Assembly (NCBI GenBank): GCA_902362715.1
Contig: CABIXN010000003.1
Location: 194,221-258,220 of the forward strand
Direction of reading: 5' to 3'
Length of the DNA: 64,000 nt
Source: Lachnospiraceae bacterium
Lineage (GTDB): Bacteria; Bacillota; Clostridia; Lachnospirales; Lachnospiraceae
Made by a program: the position numbers and the translations under genes. Positions within the stretch are counted from its first letter, which is position 1; every line of letters starts with the position of its first letter. Shown in pieces: positions 33,178 to 43,407 of this stretch. The notes beneath the pieces are model-generated. The model had not been told where the DNA came from. It saw only the letters and a list, made by a program, of their open reading frames with translations, and did no database searches.

Positions 33178-33498
33178 TTATTTCTTCTTTTTCGGTTTTG
33201 GTGCTGGCAACTCCTCATACATCGCTCTAAACAAACCTGTCAAAAATTCTTTATTATCAACTTCATCTACCAACAACATTTCTTTTGCCCCATCATAGGG
33301 TAACTCATGCGGAGCTGTTGGCATATAACTAATTGCTGATTTTACTGGTTTGACAAGCAATCTATCATCATAGATACCGCCAACAATCTTGCCACGATAA
33401 TAGATAATAAATTCTCCCATCATAGCATGATATGTAATTTCTTCTAATTCAGATAACTGCCCTAAAATAAACTCCAAATATTCTTTGCTTGATGCCAT
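33178..33498 (-). CDS. TfoX N-terminal domain protein
   Basis: A 106-residue protein closely matching the stand-alone TfoX N-terminal domain (ITYHAMMGEFIIYYRGK, then GGIYDDRLLVK). Such proteins are common in Firmicutes, unlinked to competence, and of unclear function. It ends in Pro-Lys repeats. It lies in an AT-rich run of small minus-strand genes. Confidence 0.85.
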   Translation of the reverse strand: MASSKEYLEFILGQLSELEEITYHAMMGEFIIYYRGKIVGGIYDDRLLVKPVKSAISYMPTAPHELPYDGAKEMLLVDEVDNKEFLTGLFRAMYEELPAPKPKKKK

Positions 33499-33546
33499 AT
33501 TTCCACCTCAACTTCGGATTTTTCAGTCAAATAAACTGATATTTAA

Positions 33547-33711
33547 TTATTTAGATTTATCCTTGAAAAAGCCAATTAAAATTAAAGCAATACCGAGAAT
33601 TGCTATTGGAATATAAATAATATTAGGTATATGATGAACAAATCTATCAATTCCAGACATAACAATATAAATAATAATTCCCACACTGATTAAAATGCTT
33701 TTATCTTTCAT
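33547..33711 (-). CDS. 54-residue two-helix membrane protein
   Basis: A short frame starting at ATG 33711 with AAGGAG seven bases upstream. It has two hydrophobic helices (about residues 5-19 and 31-48) and a Lys-rich end. The good ribosome site and the position between two real genes on the same strand support it. Unknown function. Confidence 0.55.
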   Translation of the reverse strand: MKDKSILISVGIIIYIVMSGIDRFVHHIPNIIYIPIAILGIALILIGFFKDKSK

Positions 33712-33740
33712 AGTCGGTCTCCTTTACAACTTCCAATTTG

Positions 33741-34058
33741 TTAAAATATTCCATGATTGTATTTTATCTGTGCGTGAATCATCACAACCAGCCCTATACT
33801 AAAGCAGATTCCAAAAAAACACCACCCATATAGAGAAGATGTTATAAAATCAACAATGCCTGTTAGTATAATTCCTGCACCTATAACCAACATTGCTTTT
33901 CCTATTTGCCCGGTATATGCCTTTTTATCTATATCCTTTACTTTTTTATAGTGATAGTCGTGTATTAAATTTATTTTCTCTTTCTTCCAAATTTGCCAAC
34001 CTAGATAGAAAAATAAAATCCCACATAAAAACAAAAAAATCAATTCAAACCATCGCAT
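33741..34058 (-). CDS. DUF3784-like membrane protein
   Basis: A 105-residue protein with an N-terminal helix, a hydrophilic middle (INLIHDYHYKKVKDIDK, resembling the conserved DUF3784 stretch) and two C-terminal helices. A GGAGGT site precedes the start. It is the first gene of the minus-strand group 34058-32751. Function unknown. Confidence 0.7.
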   Translation of the reverse strand: MRWFELIFLFLCGILFFYLGWQIWKKEKINLIHDYHYKKVKDIDKKAYTGQIGKAMLVIGAGIILTGIVDFITSSLYGWCFFGICFSIGLVVMIHAQIKYNHGIF

Positions 34059-34196
34059 GAAACCACCTCCGCAATTTCCAAATTGTCGCTTTGTATAGAA
34101 ATATTATAGCATCCCTATATAAATTTTTAATCCCAAAAATCAAATATTATTTTTTATTTAAGAAAATTATGAAATGAAAAATTAATATTTTATCAG

Positions 34197-34226
34197 GAAT
34201 AAAAAGAAAGAATCTGAACCATACTT
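34197..34226 (+). promoter_or_regulatory. Sigma-G-like promoter of spoVAD
   Basis: GAATA (34197-34201), 18 bases, CATACTT (34220-34226), nearly the same boxes as the promoter at 3324-3352. It lies 19 bases before the spoVAD start, so the leader would be very short. It offers an independent forespore promoter for the detached spoVAD-spoVAE pair. Confidence 0.45.
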
Positions 34227-34245
34227 TTAAAAAAGGAGTGAAAAT

Positions 34246-35289
34246 ATGGTTCAACAGACAGGAAAACAGAGCCTTCGCTTCGCGGAGGCTCCTTTTATTT
34301 TAGAGAGTGCTTCCATTGCAGGAAAGAAGGAAAGCGAGGGGCCCATCGGGCATAAATTTGATGTGGTTGGCGAAGATGACAAATTTGGGTGCGATAAATG
34401 GGAAGACGCAGAAAGCACCCTTCAGAAAGAAGCTTTGACAATGGCCATGGGAAAAGCCGGTGTAAAAGCCAAGGATGTCAGATATTTGTATGCAGGAGAT
34501 CTGCTGGGGCAGACCATAGCCACTTCTTTCGGACTGCTGGACTTTGAGATTCCGCTGTTTGGGGTATATGGAGCCTGTTCTACTGCAGGAGAATCGCTGG
34601 GACTGGCTTCTATGGCTGTTTCTGCAGGATATGCGGATTTGGCGGCTGTAGTAACCTCCAGTCATTTTGCCAGCGCGGAGAAACAGTTTCGATTTCCCCT
34701 GGAATATGCCAATCAAAGACCCTTATGTTCTACCTGGACGGTTACCGGCAGCGGAGCATTTTTACTTTGCAGTGAAAACTTCCTGAAAAAAAATGGGAAG
34801 CAGCCCCAAGGAAAAGCCGTGCGGGTTACAGGCATTACCACCGGAAAAATTGTGGACTATGGGGTGAGAGATTCCATGAATATGGGAGCCGCTATGGCCC
34901 CAGCGGCCGCAGACTGTATAGCGGCACATATGGAAGACTTTGGAAGGACCCCGGCGTATTACGACAAAATTATTACAGGGGATCTTGGGGAAGTAGGAAG
35001 AGAAATATTAATTGAGCTTTTAAACCAGAGAGGAATTGATGTGGGCGTCTGCCATACAGACTGCGGGATTGAAATCTTTGATAATAAGCGTCAGGGAACA
35101 GGATCCGGCGGAAGCGGCTGCGGCTGTTCTGCAGTTACCCTAAGTGCTCATTTCCTTCCTCAGCTGCGCAGCGGAGAGCTTGAGCGTATTTTATTTGTGC
35201 CAACCGGAGCGCTGCTCTCAAAGATTAGCTTTAATGAAGGACAGAATGTTCCGGGAATTGCCCACGGGGTAGTGTTAGAGGCCCAATAG
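34246..35289 (+). CDS. spoVAD: Stage V sporulation protein AD
   Basis: A 347-residue SpoVAD, the thiolase-fold, dipicolinic-acid-binding component of the SpoVA channel. The start (GKQSLRFAEAPFILESAS) and the internal YGACSTAGESLGLA segment are diagnostic. It normally follows spoVAC; here spoVAC is 29 kb upstream and the gene has its own sigma-G-like promoter and a strong AAGGAG site. spoVAE follows after 17 bases. Confidence 0.95.
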   Translation: MVQQTGKQSLRFAEAPFILESASIAGKKESEGPIGHKFDVVGEDDKFGCDKWEDAESTLQKEALTMAMGKAGVKAKDVRYLYAGDLLGQTIATSFGLLDFEIPLFGVYGACSTAGESLGLASMAVSAGYADLAAVVTSSHFASAEKQFRFPLEYANQRPLCSTWTVTGSGAFLLCSENFLKKNGKQPQGKAVRVTGITTGKIVDYGVRDSMNMGAAMAPAAADCIAAHMEDFGRTPAYYDKIITGDLGEVGREILIELLNQRGIDVGVCHTDCGIEIFDNKRQGTGSGGSGCGCSAVTLSAHFLPQLRSGELERILFVPTGALLSKISFNEGQNVPGIAHGVVLEAQ

Positions 35290-35306
35290 CCAACAGGAGG
35301 AAAAAA

Positions 35307-35663
35307 ATGGATTATATTATTGCGTTTTTAATTGGCGGCGCTATCTGTGCCGTTGTCCAGATTCTGCTGGATAAGACGAAAATGCTGCCGGGCAGGGTCA
35401 TGGTACTGCTTGTCTGCACCGGAAGTGTTCTTGGAGCGCTTCACATTTACAAACCGTTTCTGAAGTTTGCAGGAGCAGGAGCAAGTGTACCTCTGCTTGG
35501 CTTTGGCAATGTACTTTGGGAAGGTATGAAAAAAGCTATTGATGCAGAAGGATTTTTAGGTTTATTTAAAGGCGGTTTTACAGCCTGTGCGGTGGGCGTT
35601 TCGGCAGCACTGATTTTCAGTTATCTGGTTTCATGGATTTTTGACTCAAAAATGAGAAAGTAA
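35307..35663 (+). CDS. spoVAE: Stage V sporulation protein AE
   Basis: A 118-residue membrane protein with about three helices and the SpoVAE segment KPFLKFAGAGASVPLLGFG. It resembles SpoVAC in its Phe-Ala-Gly-Ala-Gly motif, as expected for paralogous SpoVA subunits. Together with spoVAD it forms the detached second half of the spoVA locus. No spoVAF or germination-receptor gene follows. Confidence 0.92.
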   Translation: MDYIIAFLIGGAICAVVQILLDKTKMLPGRVMVLLVCTGSVLGALHIYKPFLKFAGAGASVPLLGFGNVLWEGMKKAIDAEGFLGLFKGGFTACAVGVSAALIFSYLVSWIFDSKMRK

Positions 35664-35736
35664 AAGCTGTGTGTATAAAAATGAACGGATATGACAATAT
35701 TAGAAATGTAATTAAATTTCAAAGGAGATTTTAATC

Positions 35737-36144
35737 ATGAAAAAAATTTTTGCAGTACTTATGATGGCGCTGATGTTAAGTTCTCTTGCAGCCTGCGGAA
35801 ATAAGGACAAAACAACTACAGATAAGACAACTACAGAGAAAACAGATGACAAGACAACAACTACGGACAAAACAACTACAGATAAAACAACAACAGACGA
35901 TAATAACGCTCTGGAAAATGCCGGTGATGACATCAAAGATGGCGCTGAAGATCTGAAGGATGATATGAAAGATGCTGTGGACAATACCAACGACAACGTA
36001 ACTGACAATAAAACTACAGATAATACTACCACAAATAATACTACTACAGATAATAAAACTACAGACAAAACAAAAACAACAACCAAAGACAATGCCACAG
36101 GGGATAAAACAACTACAAAAACAAAAACTACAACAAATGAATAA
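35737..36144 (+). CDS. Low-complexity Thr/Lys/Asp-rich lipoprotein
   Basis: A 135-residue lipoprotein (lipobox LSSLAAC) whose mature part is nearly all short Asp-Lys-Thr-Thr-Thr-type repeats interrupted by an acidic helix (about residues 50-80). It is probably an extended, exported, wall-spanning or surface-coating protein. The repeats could change length by slippage. It has an AAGGAG site and ends at a bidirectional terminator shared with guaB. No family is evident. Confidence 0.7.
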   Translation: MKKIFAVLMMALMLSSLAACGNKDKTTTDKTTTEKTDDKTTTTDKTTTDKTTTDDNNALENAGDDIKDGAEDLKDDMKDAVDNTNDNVTDNKTTDNTTTNNTTTDNKTTDKTKTTTKDNATGDKTTTKTKTTTNE

Positions 36145-36220
36145 TTGTTGAAAAAGGAATCCTGACTGCGGGACTCTTTACCTATGGCGGGGAAATTCTA
36201 AGGACCTTCCTAAAGGAAAT

Positions 36221-36260
36221 AAAAAATCCGGAACGAGAATTTATTCGTCCCGGATTTTTT
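36221..36260. terminator. Bidirectional terminator between convergent genes
   Basis: AAAAAATCCGG and CCGGATTTTTT with inner ACGA/TCGT pairs; A and T runs on both sides serve both the plus-strand lipoprotein gene and the minus-strand guaB. Confidence 0.85.
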
Positions 36261-36265
36261 GGTCT

Positions 36266-37789
<1,524 letters not shown>

Positions 37790-37952
37790 CTATTTTCTGC
37801 AAGATATGTTTTTTCAATTATAGTAATAATAAAGTTTAATGTCAATGGAATTAATAGTTTGATTCCCTTTTTCAACATATTGTGATATTTTTATAAAAGA
37901 ACAGAGTTTTTATTAGAACAAATTACAAGAACAGAGGGACAGGGAGGTTATT

Positions 37953-38735
37953 ATGGAATTTCGGCCATGCATAGATATTCACAATGGAAAAATAAAGCAG
38001 ATTGTAGGAAGCAGTTTAAAAGATGCCGGCAATCAGGCCAAAGAAAATTTTGTCTCTGAGCAGGATGGGGCTTTTTATGCAGAATTTTATAAAAAGGACC
38101 GGATCCGGGGAGGGCACATTATACTTCTAAATGCCGCTGATTCAGAATATTATGAAGCCACAAAGGCCCAGGCCTTATCGGCGCTGAGGGCATATCCGGG
38201 AGGGCTTCAGGCAGGGGGCGGTATTCACAGTGAAAATGCGGAGGTATTTTTAGAGGCGGGCGCCAGCCATGTGATTGTAACTTCCTATGTGTTTAAAGAT
38301 GGACATGTTAACTATGAAAATCTGGAGCGGATAAAAAGGGAAGTTGGAAAAGAACATCTGGTTTTGGATTTAAGCTGCAGAAAGAAAGAGGAGGGTTATT
38401 ATATTGTTACGGACCGCTGGCAGAAATTTACCTGTGAGCGGATTGACAGACAGCTGTTGGATGAGTTAAAAGATTATGCCGATGAATTTCTGATTCATGC
38501 TGTTGATGTAGAGGGAAAAGCATCCGGCATTGAAGAGGAGCTGGTGAAAATGCTGGGAGCCTGGGGCAAAATCCCGCTGACCTATGCGGGAGGTGTAGGA
38601 AGTTTTGAGCATCTGCGTCAGTTAAAAGCGTGGGGACAGGACAAACTGAATGTTACCATTGGAAGTGCCCTGGACCTTTTTGGAGGACCTTTGTCTTATG
38701 AAAAAGTGCTGAAATTTATGGGAGAGCGAGCCTGA
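37953..38735 (+). CDS. hisA: Eukaryote-type HisA isomerase
   Basis: A 260-residue TIM-barrel protein of the phosphoribosylformimino-aminoimidazole carboxamide ribotide isomerase family. It begins FRPCIDIHNGKIKQIVG, has GGLQAGGGIH in the middle and TYAGGVGSFEHL near the end. This matches the eukaryotic HIS6 branch rather than standard bacterial HisA. It stands alone, away from other his genes. It probably serves histidine synthesis; GGAGG precedes its start. Confidence 0.8.
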   Translation: MEFRPCIDIHNGKIKQIVGSSLKDAGNQAKENFVSEQDGAFYAEFYKKDRIRGGHIILLNAADSEYYEATKAQALSALRAYPGGLQAGGGIHSENAEVFLEAGASHVIVTSYVFKDGHVNYENLERIKREVGKEHLVLDLSCRKKEEGYYIVTDRWQKFTCERIDRQLLDELKDYADEFLIHAVDVEGKASGIEEELVKMLGAWGKIPLTYAGGVGSFEHLRQLKAWGQDKLNVTIGSALDLFGGPLSYEKVLKFMGERA

Positions 38736-38744
38736 ACTTTCTGT

Positions 38745-38773
38745 TTGGAGATATCCGACAATTGTGGTATGAT
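38745..38773 (+). promoter_or_regulatory. Promoter of glnA
   Basis: TTGGAG (38745-38750), 17 bases, TATGAT (38768-38773). It leaves a leader of about 125 bases before glnA that contains a TTTCC/GGAAA hairpin (near 38784-38800), a possible target for the ANTAR protein encoded downstream. Confidence 0.5.
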
Positions 38774-38904
38774 AATTAAGGCTTTCCGGCTCATGGAAAA
38801 TGCACTTATTATGAGGTGGAGAATACAAAAACGGTTGAATGAAATAGACATGAATCAATGAAAACTGAAAGAAATTGAATGATAAAGAAACAGGAGAATG
38901 CAGA

Positions 38905-40230
38905 ATGTATACTCAAAAAGATATTATCCGCATGGTGGAAGAAGAAGATGTAGAGTTTATCCGTCTGCAGTTTACCGATATTTTCGGTATTCTGAAAAAT
39001 GTAGCTATTACAAAAAGCCAGCTGGAGAAAGCACTGGCCAATCAGTGTATGTTTGACGGCTCCTCTATTGAAGGGTTTGTCAGAATTGAAGAATCAGATA
39101 TGTATCTGTATCCGGATCTGGATACTTTTACGATCTTTCCGTGGCGACCACAGCAAGGAAAGGTAGCAAGGATTATCTGCGATGTTTACTGTGTGGACCG
39201 AAAGCCCTTTGAGGGTGATCCAAGATATGTGCTGCGCCGTGCAGTAAAAGAGGCTCAGGAGATGGGTTATAATCTGAATGTAGGACCGGAATGTGAATTT
39301 TTCCTCTTCCATACGGATGATTACGGCCGCCCTACTACAATTTCTCATGAACATGCGGGTTATTTTGATCTGGGTCCCGTTGATCTTGGAGAGAATGCCA
39401 GAAGGGATATTGTTCTGACGCTGGAGGAGATGGGATATGAGATTGAGGCTTCTCATCATGAGATTGCTCCGGCACAGCATGAGATTGACTTTAAGTATGA
39501 GCCAGCACTTCATGCGGCCGACAATATTATGACCTTTAAGCTGGCAGTGAAAACAATCGCAAAACGCCATGGGCTTTATGCTACTTTTATGCCAAAACCG
39601 AAAGCTGATATCAATGGTTCCGGAATGCATGTGAATATGTCTTTGTCCAAAGATGGGAAGAATATATTCTGTGATGAATCATCCCAGGACGGCTTAAGTC
39701 AGGAAGCGCGCTGGTTTATGGGAGGACTTATGAAGCACATTAAGGCTATTACCGCCATTGCAAATCCTCTTGTAAATTCATACAAACGTCTGCTTCCGGG
39801 ATATGAGACGCCGGTTTATATTGCCTGGTCCGCCACAAACCGCAGCCCTTTAATCAGGATTCCTGCAGAGCGGGGAGAGAATACAAGAATTGAGTTAAGA
39901 AGTCCGGACCCGGCGGCCAACCCGTATCTGACACTGGCTGTATGTCTGGCAGCGGGACTGAAAGGAATACGTGAGAAAACGGATCCTCCGGCAAGTGTCA
40001 ATCAGAATCTGTTTGCTCTGACGGAAGAAGAGCGCAGGGAACTTAAGATTGATGTTCTTCCAACGAACCTGAAACATGCCCTGTCAGAGCTGAAAAAGGA
40101 TTCTTTTATCTGCAGCGTTTTAGGAGAGCATATCTGCTCTAAATATATAGAAGCAAAAGAAAGAGAATGGGCCCACTACAAGGCAAGTATTACAGACTGG
40201 GAGACAAACGCCTATCTTGAAAAATATTAG
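38905..40230 (+). CDS. glnA: Glutamine synthetase type I
   Basis: A 441-residue type I glutamine synthetase making glutamine from glutamate, ammonia and ATP. Visible are [11 protein letters not shown] at the start, FDGSSIEGF, the metal-ligand [19 protein letters not shown] and [19 protein letters not shown]. The length fits the short GSI-alpha type of Firmicutes that lacks adenylylation control. The ATG at 38905 follows CAGGAG. An ANTAR regulator starts 15 bases after its end. Confidence 0.96.
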   Translation: MYTQKDIIRMVEEEDVEFIRLQFTDIFGILKNVAITKSQLEKALANQCMFDGSSIEGFVRIEESDMYLYPDLDTFTIFPWRPQQGKVARIICDVYCVDRKPFEGDPRYVLRRAVKEAQEMGYNLNVGPECEFFLFHTDDYGRPTTISHEHAGYFDLGPVDLGENARRDIVLTLEEMGYEIEASHHEIAPAQHEIDFKYEPALHAADNIMTFKLAVKTIAKRHGLYATFMPKPKADINGSGMHVNMSLSKDGKNIFCDESSQDGLSQEARWFMGGLMKHIKAITAIANPLVNSYKRLLPGYETPVYIAWSATNRSPLIRIPAERGENTRIELRSPDPAANPYLTLAVCLAAGLKGIREKTDPPASVNQNLFALTEEERRELKIDVLPTNLKHALSELKKDSFICSVLGEHICSKYIEAKEREWAHYKASITDWETNAYLEKY

Positions 40231-40245
40231 CGCAGGATTTTTAGC

Positions 40246-40794
40246 ATGACAGGCATTATTATAGCATTTCCAAAGTCTGAAAACGGACAGAATATAAAAA
40301 ATATACTTACAAGAAACGGATATCATGTTCTGGCTGTCTGCGTCAGCGGAGCGCAGGTGCTGCAGGAGGCTTACAGCCTAAGAGATGGTATTGTAATCAG
40401 TGGATACCGTCTGACAGATATGTTTTACACAGAGCTTTTGAATGATCTGCCGGAGGACTTTGACATGCTTTTGATTTCCGCAAAGGTACAGCTGGCAGAG
40501 CAGAGAAATTCTGCACTTTTGAGCCTTTCTATGCCAATGAAAGTACATGAGCTTCTTTCTACCGTGGAGATGATGGTTTATAACCGAGAGAAGAAAAAGA
40601 AAAAGCGTAAGTCAGCTCCCCGGAAACGGACGGGAGAAGAAAAGGAACTGATAGAAAAAGCAAAGGCAGTGCTTATGGAGCGGAATCATATGACAGAAGA
40701 GGATGCTCACCGTTATATTCAAAAATGCAGTATGGAAAGCGGCAGCAGCCTGCCGGAGACTTCCCAGATGATTATCAGTATGATTGATACATAA
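40246..40794 (+). CDS. ANTAR-domain RNA-binding response regulator
   Basis: A 182-residue protein with a degenerate receiver domain (about 1-105), a Lys-rich linker (about 110-128), and a C-terminal ANTAR domain (ELIEKAKAVLMERNHMTEEDAHRYIQK). ANTAR proteins prevent transcription termination by binding paired hairpins in leader RNAs of nitrogen genes. It follows glnA on the same transcript, a pairing known in Clostridia, and is the likely post-initiation regulator of glnA. The usual receiver phosphorylation site is not obvious, so it may not be phosphorylated. Confidence 0.88.
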   Translation: MTGIIIAFPKSENGQNIKNILTRNGYHVLAVCVSGAQVLQEAYSLRDGIVISGYRLTDMFYTELLNDLPEDFDMLLISAKVQLAEQRNSALLSLSMPMKVHELLSTVEMMVYNREKKKKKRKSAPRKRTGEEKELIEKAKAVLMERNHMTEEDAHRYIQKCSMESGSSLPETSQMIISMIDT

Positions 40795-40870
40795 ACATAA
40801 CAGCAGAATATCTGCGCATCTGTCACCTGACAGGTCAGAAAACAGAAATAAAAAGTAAGGAGTGATTAGA

Positions 40871-42085
40871 ATGTTTAAAGTAAATGACAATTTTTTAAAA
40901 TTACCGGGCAGTTATCTGTTCAGCACAATTGCTAAAAAGGTAAATGCTTATTCTAAGGCCCATCCGGACAAAACCCTGATCCGCCTTGGAATTGGTGATG
41001 TAACCCAGCCTCTGGCGCCGGCCATTATTGATGCTCTTCATAAATCTGTAGATGAGATGGCACATGCAGAGAGCTTTCACGGTTATGCGCCGGATCTTGG
41101 CTATGAATTTTTAAGAACGGCTATTGTGAAAAATGATTATACATCCAGAGGATGTGAGATATCGGCTGATGAGATTTTTGTTTCCGACGGCGCGAAATGT
41201 GATTCCGGAAATATTCAGGAGCTTTTTGCTTTGGATAATAAAATTGCAGTCTGCGATCCGGTTTATCCGGTTTATGTAGATTCTAATGTTATGGCAGGAA
41301 GAACCGGAGTTTACGACCTGTCCACTGAACGGTGGAGCCAAGTGATTTATATGCCGTGCACAAAGGAAAACAATTTTGTACCGGAGTTTCCAAAGGAACA
41401 GCCGGATCTGATTTATCTGTGTATCCCCAATAATCCAACGGGAACAACTATTACAAAAGCCCAGCTGCAGGAGTGGGTAAATTATGCGAATAAGATTGGT
41501 GCAGTAATTATCTATGACGCTGCATATGAGGCATATATTTCGGAAGAGGACGTACCTCATTCCATCTATGAATGCGAAGGGGCCAGAACCTGTGCAATAG
41601 AGCTGCGCAGCTTTTCAAAAAATGCAGGATTTACAGGTGTCCGTCTTGGATTTACCGTTGTACCAAAGGATTTAAAGAGCGGAGAGGTATCTCTTCATGA
41701 CATGTGGGCCAGACGGCATGGGACCAAATATAATGGAGCGCCGTATATTGTACAGCGGGCCGGGGAAGCTGTCTATTCTGAGGCCGGAAAGGCACAGTTA
41801 AAAGAACAGGTGGCATATTATATGAAAAATGCGGCGGCTATTAAAAGCGGTCTTACAGAGGCAGGATATGAAGTGTTTGGCGGTGTGAATGCACCGTATA
41901 TCTGGCTGAAGACGCCGGAACATATGACCTCCTGGGATTTCTTTGATTATCTACTGGAAAATGCCAATGTAGTTGGAACTCCGGGCTCCGGGTTTGGCCC
42001 CTGCGGAGAAGGATATTTCAGGCTTACTGCATTTGGCTCCCATGAGAATACCAAGGCAGCTCTTAAACGGTTGAAAGCGCTGTAA
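40871..42085 (+). CDS. dapL: LL-diaminopimelate aminotransferase
   Basis: A 404-residue class I/II PLP aminotransferase of the DapL group, which converts tetrahydrodipicolinate directly to LL-diaminopimelate. The start ([20 protein letters not shown]) and the Lys in [15 protein letters not shown] are typical. It supplies lysine and cell-wall diaminopimelate together with dapA and dapB at 47.4-49.1 kb. ATG 40871 has AAGGAG; the GTG at 40862 overlaps that site. Confidence 0.95.
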   Translation: MFKVNDNFLKLPGSYLFSTIAKKVNAYSKAHPDKTLIRLGIGDVTQPLAPAIIDALHKSVDEMAHAESFHGYAPDLGYEFLRTAIVKNDYTSRGCEISADEIFVSDGAKCDSGNIQELFALDNKIAVCDPVYPVYVDSNVMAGRTGVYDLSTERWSQVIYMPCTKENNFVPEFPKEQPDLIYLCIPNNPTGTTITKAQLQEWVNYANKIGAVIIYDAAYEAYISEEDVPHSIYECEGARTCAIELRSFSKNAGFTGVRLGFTVVPKDLKSGEVSLHDMWARRHGTKYNGAPYIVQRAGEAVYSEAGKAQLKEQVAYYMKNAAAIKSGLTEAGYEVFGGVNAPYIWLKTPEHMTSWDFFDYLLENANVVGTPGSGFGPCGEGYFRLTAFGSHENTKAALKRLKAL

Positions 42086-42101
42086 TACGGGGCCAGATGA
42101 G

Positions 42102-43295
42102 ATGATGCGTAAAAATAATTACAGTCAGACTGTGCGGGCGGCTTCTGTGGGCTATATTGTACAGGCAATGATTAATACATTTGCCCCTCTGTTGTTTGTT
42201 ACATTTCAGAATATTTATTACATATCGCTGGCACAGGTATCCATGTTGATTCTGGTCAACTTTGCAGCACAGATTGCCCTGGATTTTTTTGCCTCCTGCT
42301 TTGCAGACCGGATCGGATATCGGAAATGTATCATTGCGGCCCATATTTTATCAGCGGCGGGGACCGCCGGGCTGGCGTTTTTGCCGGAGCTGTTTGCCAG
42401 TCCTTTTACAGGACTTGTTCTAGCCGTTGTGATATACGGTGCAGGGGGCGGTCTTACAGAGGTGCTGCTGACGCCCATTGTTCAGGCCTGCCCCATAAAA
42501 GAAAAGGATAAGGCAGTTAGTATGCTTCATTCTTTTTACTGCTGGGGAAGCGTACTTATTATCGGTCTTTCTACTGTCTTTTTTAAAGCTGCAGGAATTG
42601 ATAACTGGAAGCTTCTTGCAGTACTCTGGGCGGTTCTTCCTATCGCAAACGCTGTTTATTTCGCCTTTGTTCCGGTTTATGAGCTTGTACCTGAGCAGGA
42701 GAAAATGCATTTTGGTGATCTTGCCAGATCGAAGGTTTTCTGGCTTCTCATGCTGTTTATGTTCTGCGCTGGCTCCTGTGAGATGGCCATTGCCCAGTGG
42801 GCTTCCAGCTTTGCGGAGGAAGGGCTCCATGTATCAAAAGAAATCGGGGACCTTGCGGGCCCCTGCATGTTTGCCGTATTAAAAGGCCTAGAGCGGCTCT
42901 GGTATGGACGGAAAGGAGAAAAGATACCTCTCTGGGGTTTTATGATGTTCTGCTCAGTACTGTGCGCGGTCTGCTATCTGGTGATCGGGCTTTCCTCCTC
43001 GGCAGTCATTGCCCTTATCGTCTGTGCCGTGGCAGGATTTTCCACCGGAGTTATGTGGCCGGGGACTTTCGCTGCTGCAGGAGAAGTGCTGCCAAAGGGG
43101 GGAACGGCGCTGTTTGGAATGCTGGCTCTGGCCGGAGATTTAGGCTGCGGAGCCGGTCCTGCCATTACAGGAGCTGTTTCTTTTGCAATGAATGATAATC
43201 TCCAGAGCGGATTTTTGTTTGGAACTATATTCGCGGTACTGATGATTACAGGTCTGCTGATGTTAAAGGGGATGCAAAAAAGAAGCTGCCAGTAG
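42102..43295 (+). CDS. Major facilitator superfamily transporter
   Basis: A 397-residue MFS protein with about twelve membrane helices and the loop motif DRIGYRK between helices 2 and 3. It starts 16 bases after dapL and shares its terminator, so the two are likely co-transcribed. The substrate is not predictable; the fold resembles sugar/fucose-permease-like members. A start at the second ATG (42105) is equally possible. Confidence 0.85.
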   Translation: MMRKNNYSQTVRAASVGYIVQAMINTFAPLLFVTFQNIYYISLAQVSMLILVNFAAQIALDFFASCFADRIGYRKCIIAAHILSAAGTAGLAFLPELFASPFTGLVLAVVIYGAGGGLTEVLLTPIVQACPIKEKDKAVSMLHSFYCWGSVLIIGLSTVFFKAAGIDNWKLLAVLWAVLPIANAVYFAFVPVYELVPEQEKMHFGDLARSKVFWLLMLFMFCAGSCEMAIAQWASSFAEEGLHVSKEIGDLAGPCMFAVLKGLERLWYGRKGEKIPLWGFMMFCSVLCAVCYLVIGLSSSAVIALIVCAVAGFSTGVMWPGTFAAAGEVLPKGGTALFGMLALAGDLGCGAGPAITGAVSFAMNDNLQSGFLFGTIFAVLMITGLLMLKGMQKRSCQ

Positions 43296-43335
43296 ATAAA
43301 CTGCCGGCAGAAAAACTGATATTTTTATACAAAAA

Positions 43336-43388
43336 CAGGACTGTACAGAACCGCTGATGATTCAGCCATTCTGTAACAGTCCCTTTTG
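43336..43388. terminator. Bidirectional terminator
   Basis: GGACTGTACAGAA pairs with TTCTGTAACAGTCC (one bulge), with T-rich ends on both strands. It ends the dapL-MFS unit and the convergent typA gene. Confidence 0.75.
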
Positions 43389-43407
43389 TTATGCGTGTGC
43401 AGTTGTT

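Noticed and set aside
35712-36098. 128-codon Val/Leu/Ser-rich minus-strand frame
   Set aside because: It mirrors the Thr/Lys/Asp repeats of the lipoprotein on the other strand; repeat DNA keeps several frames open.
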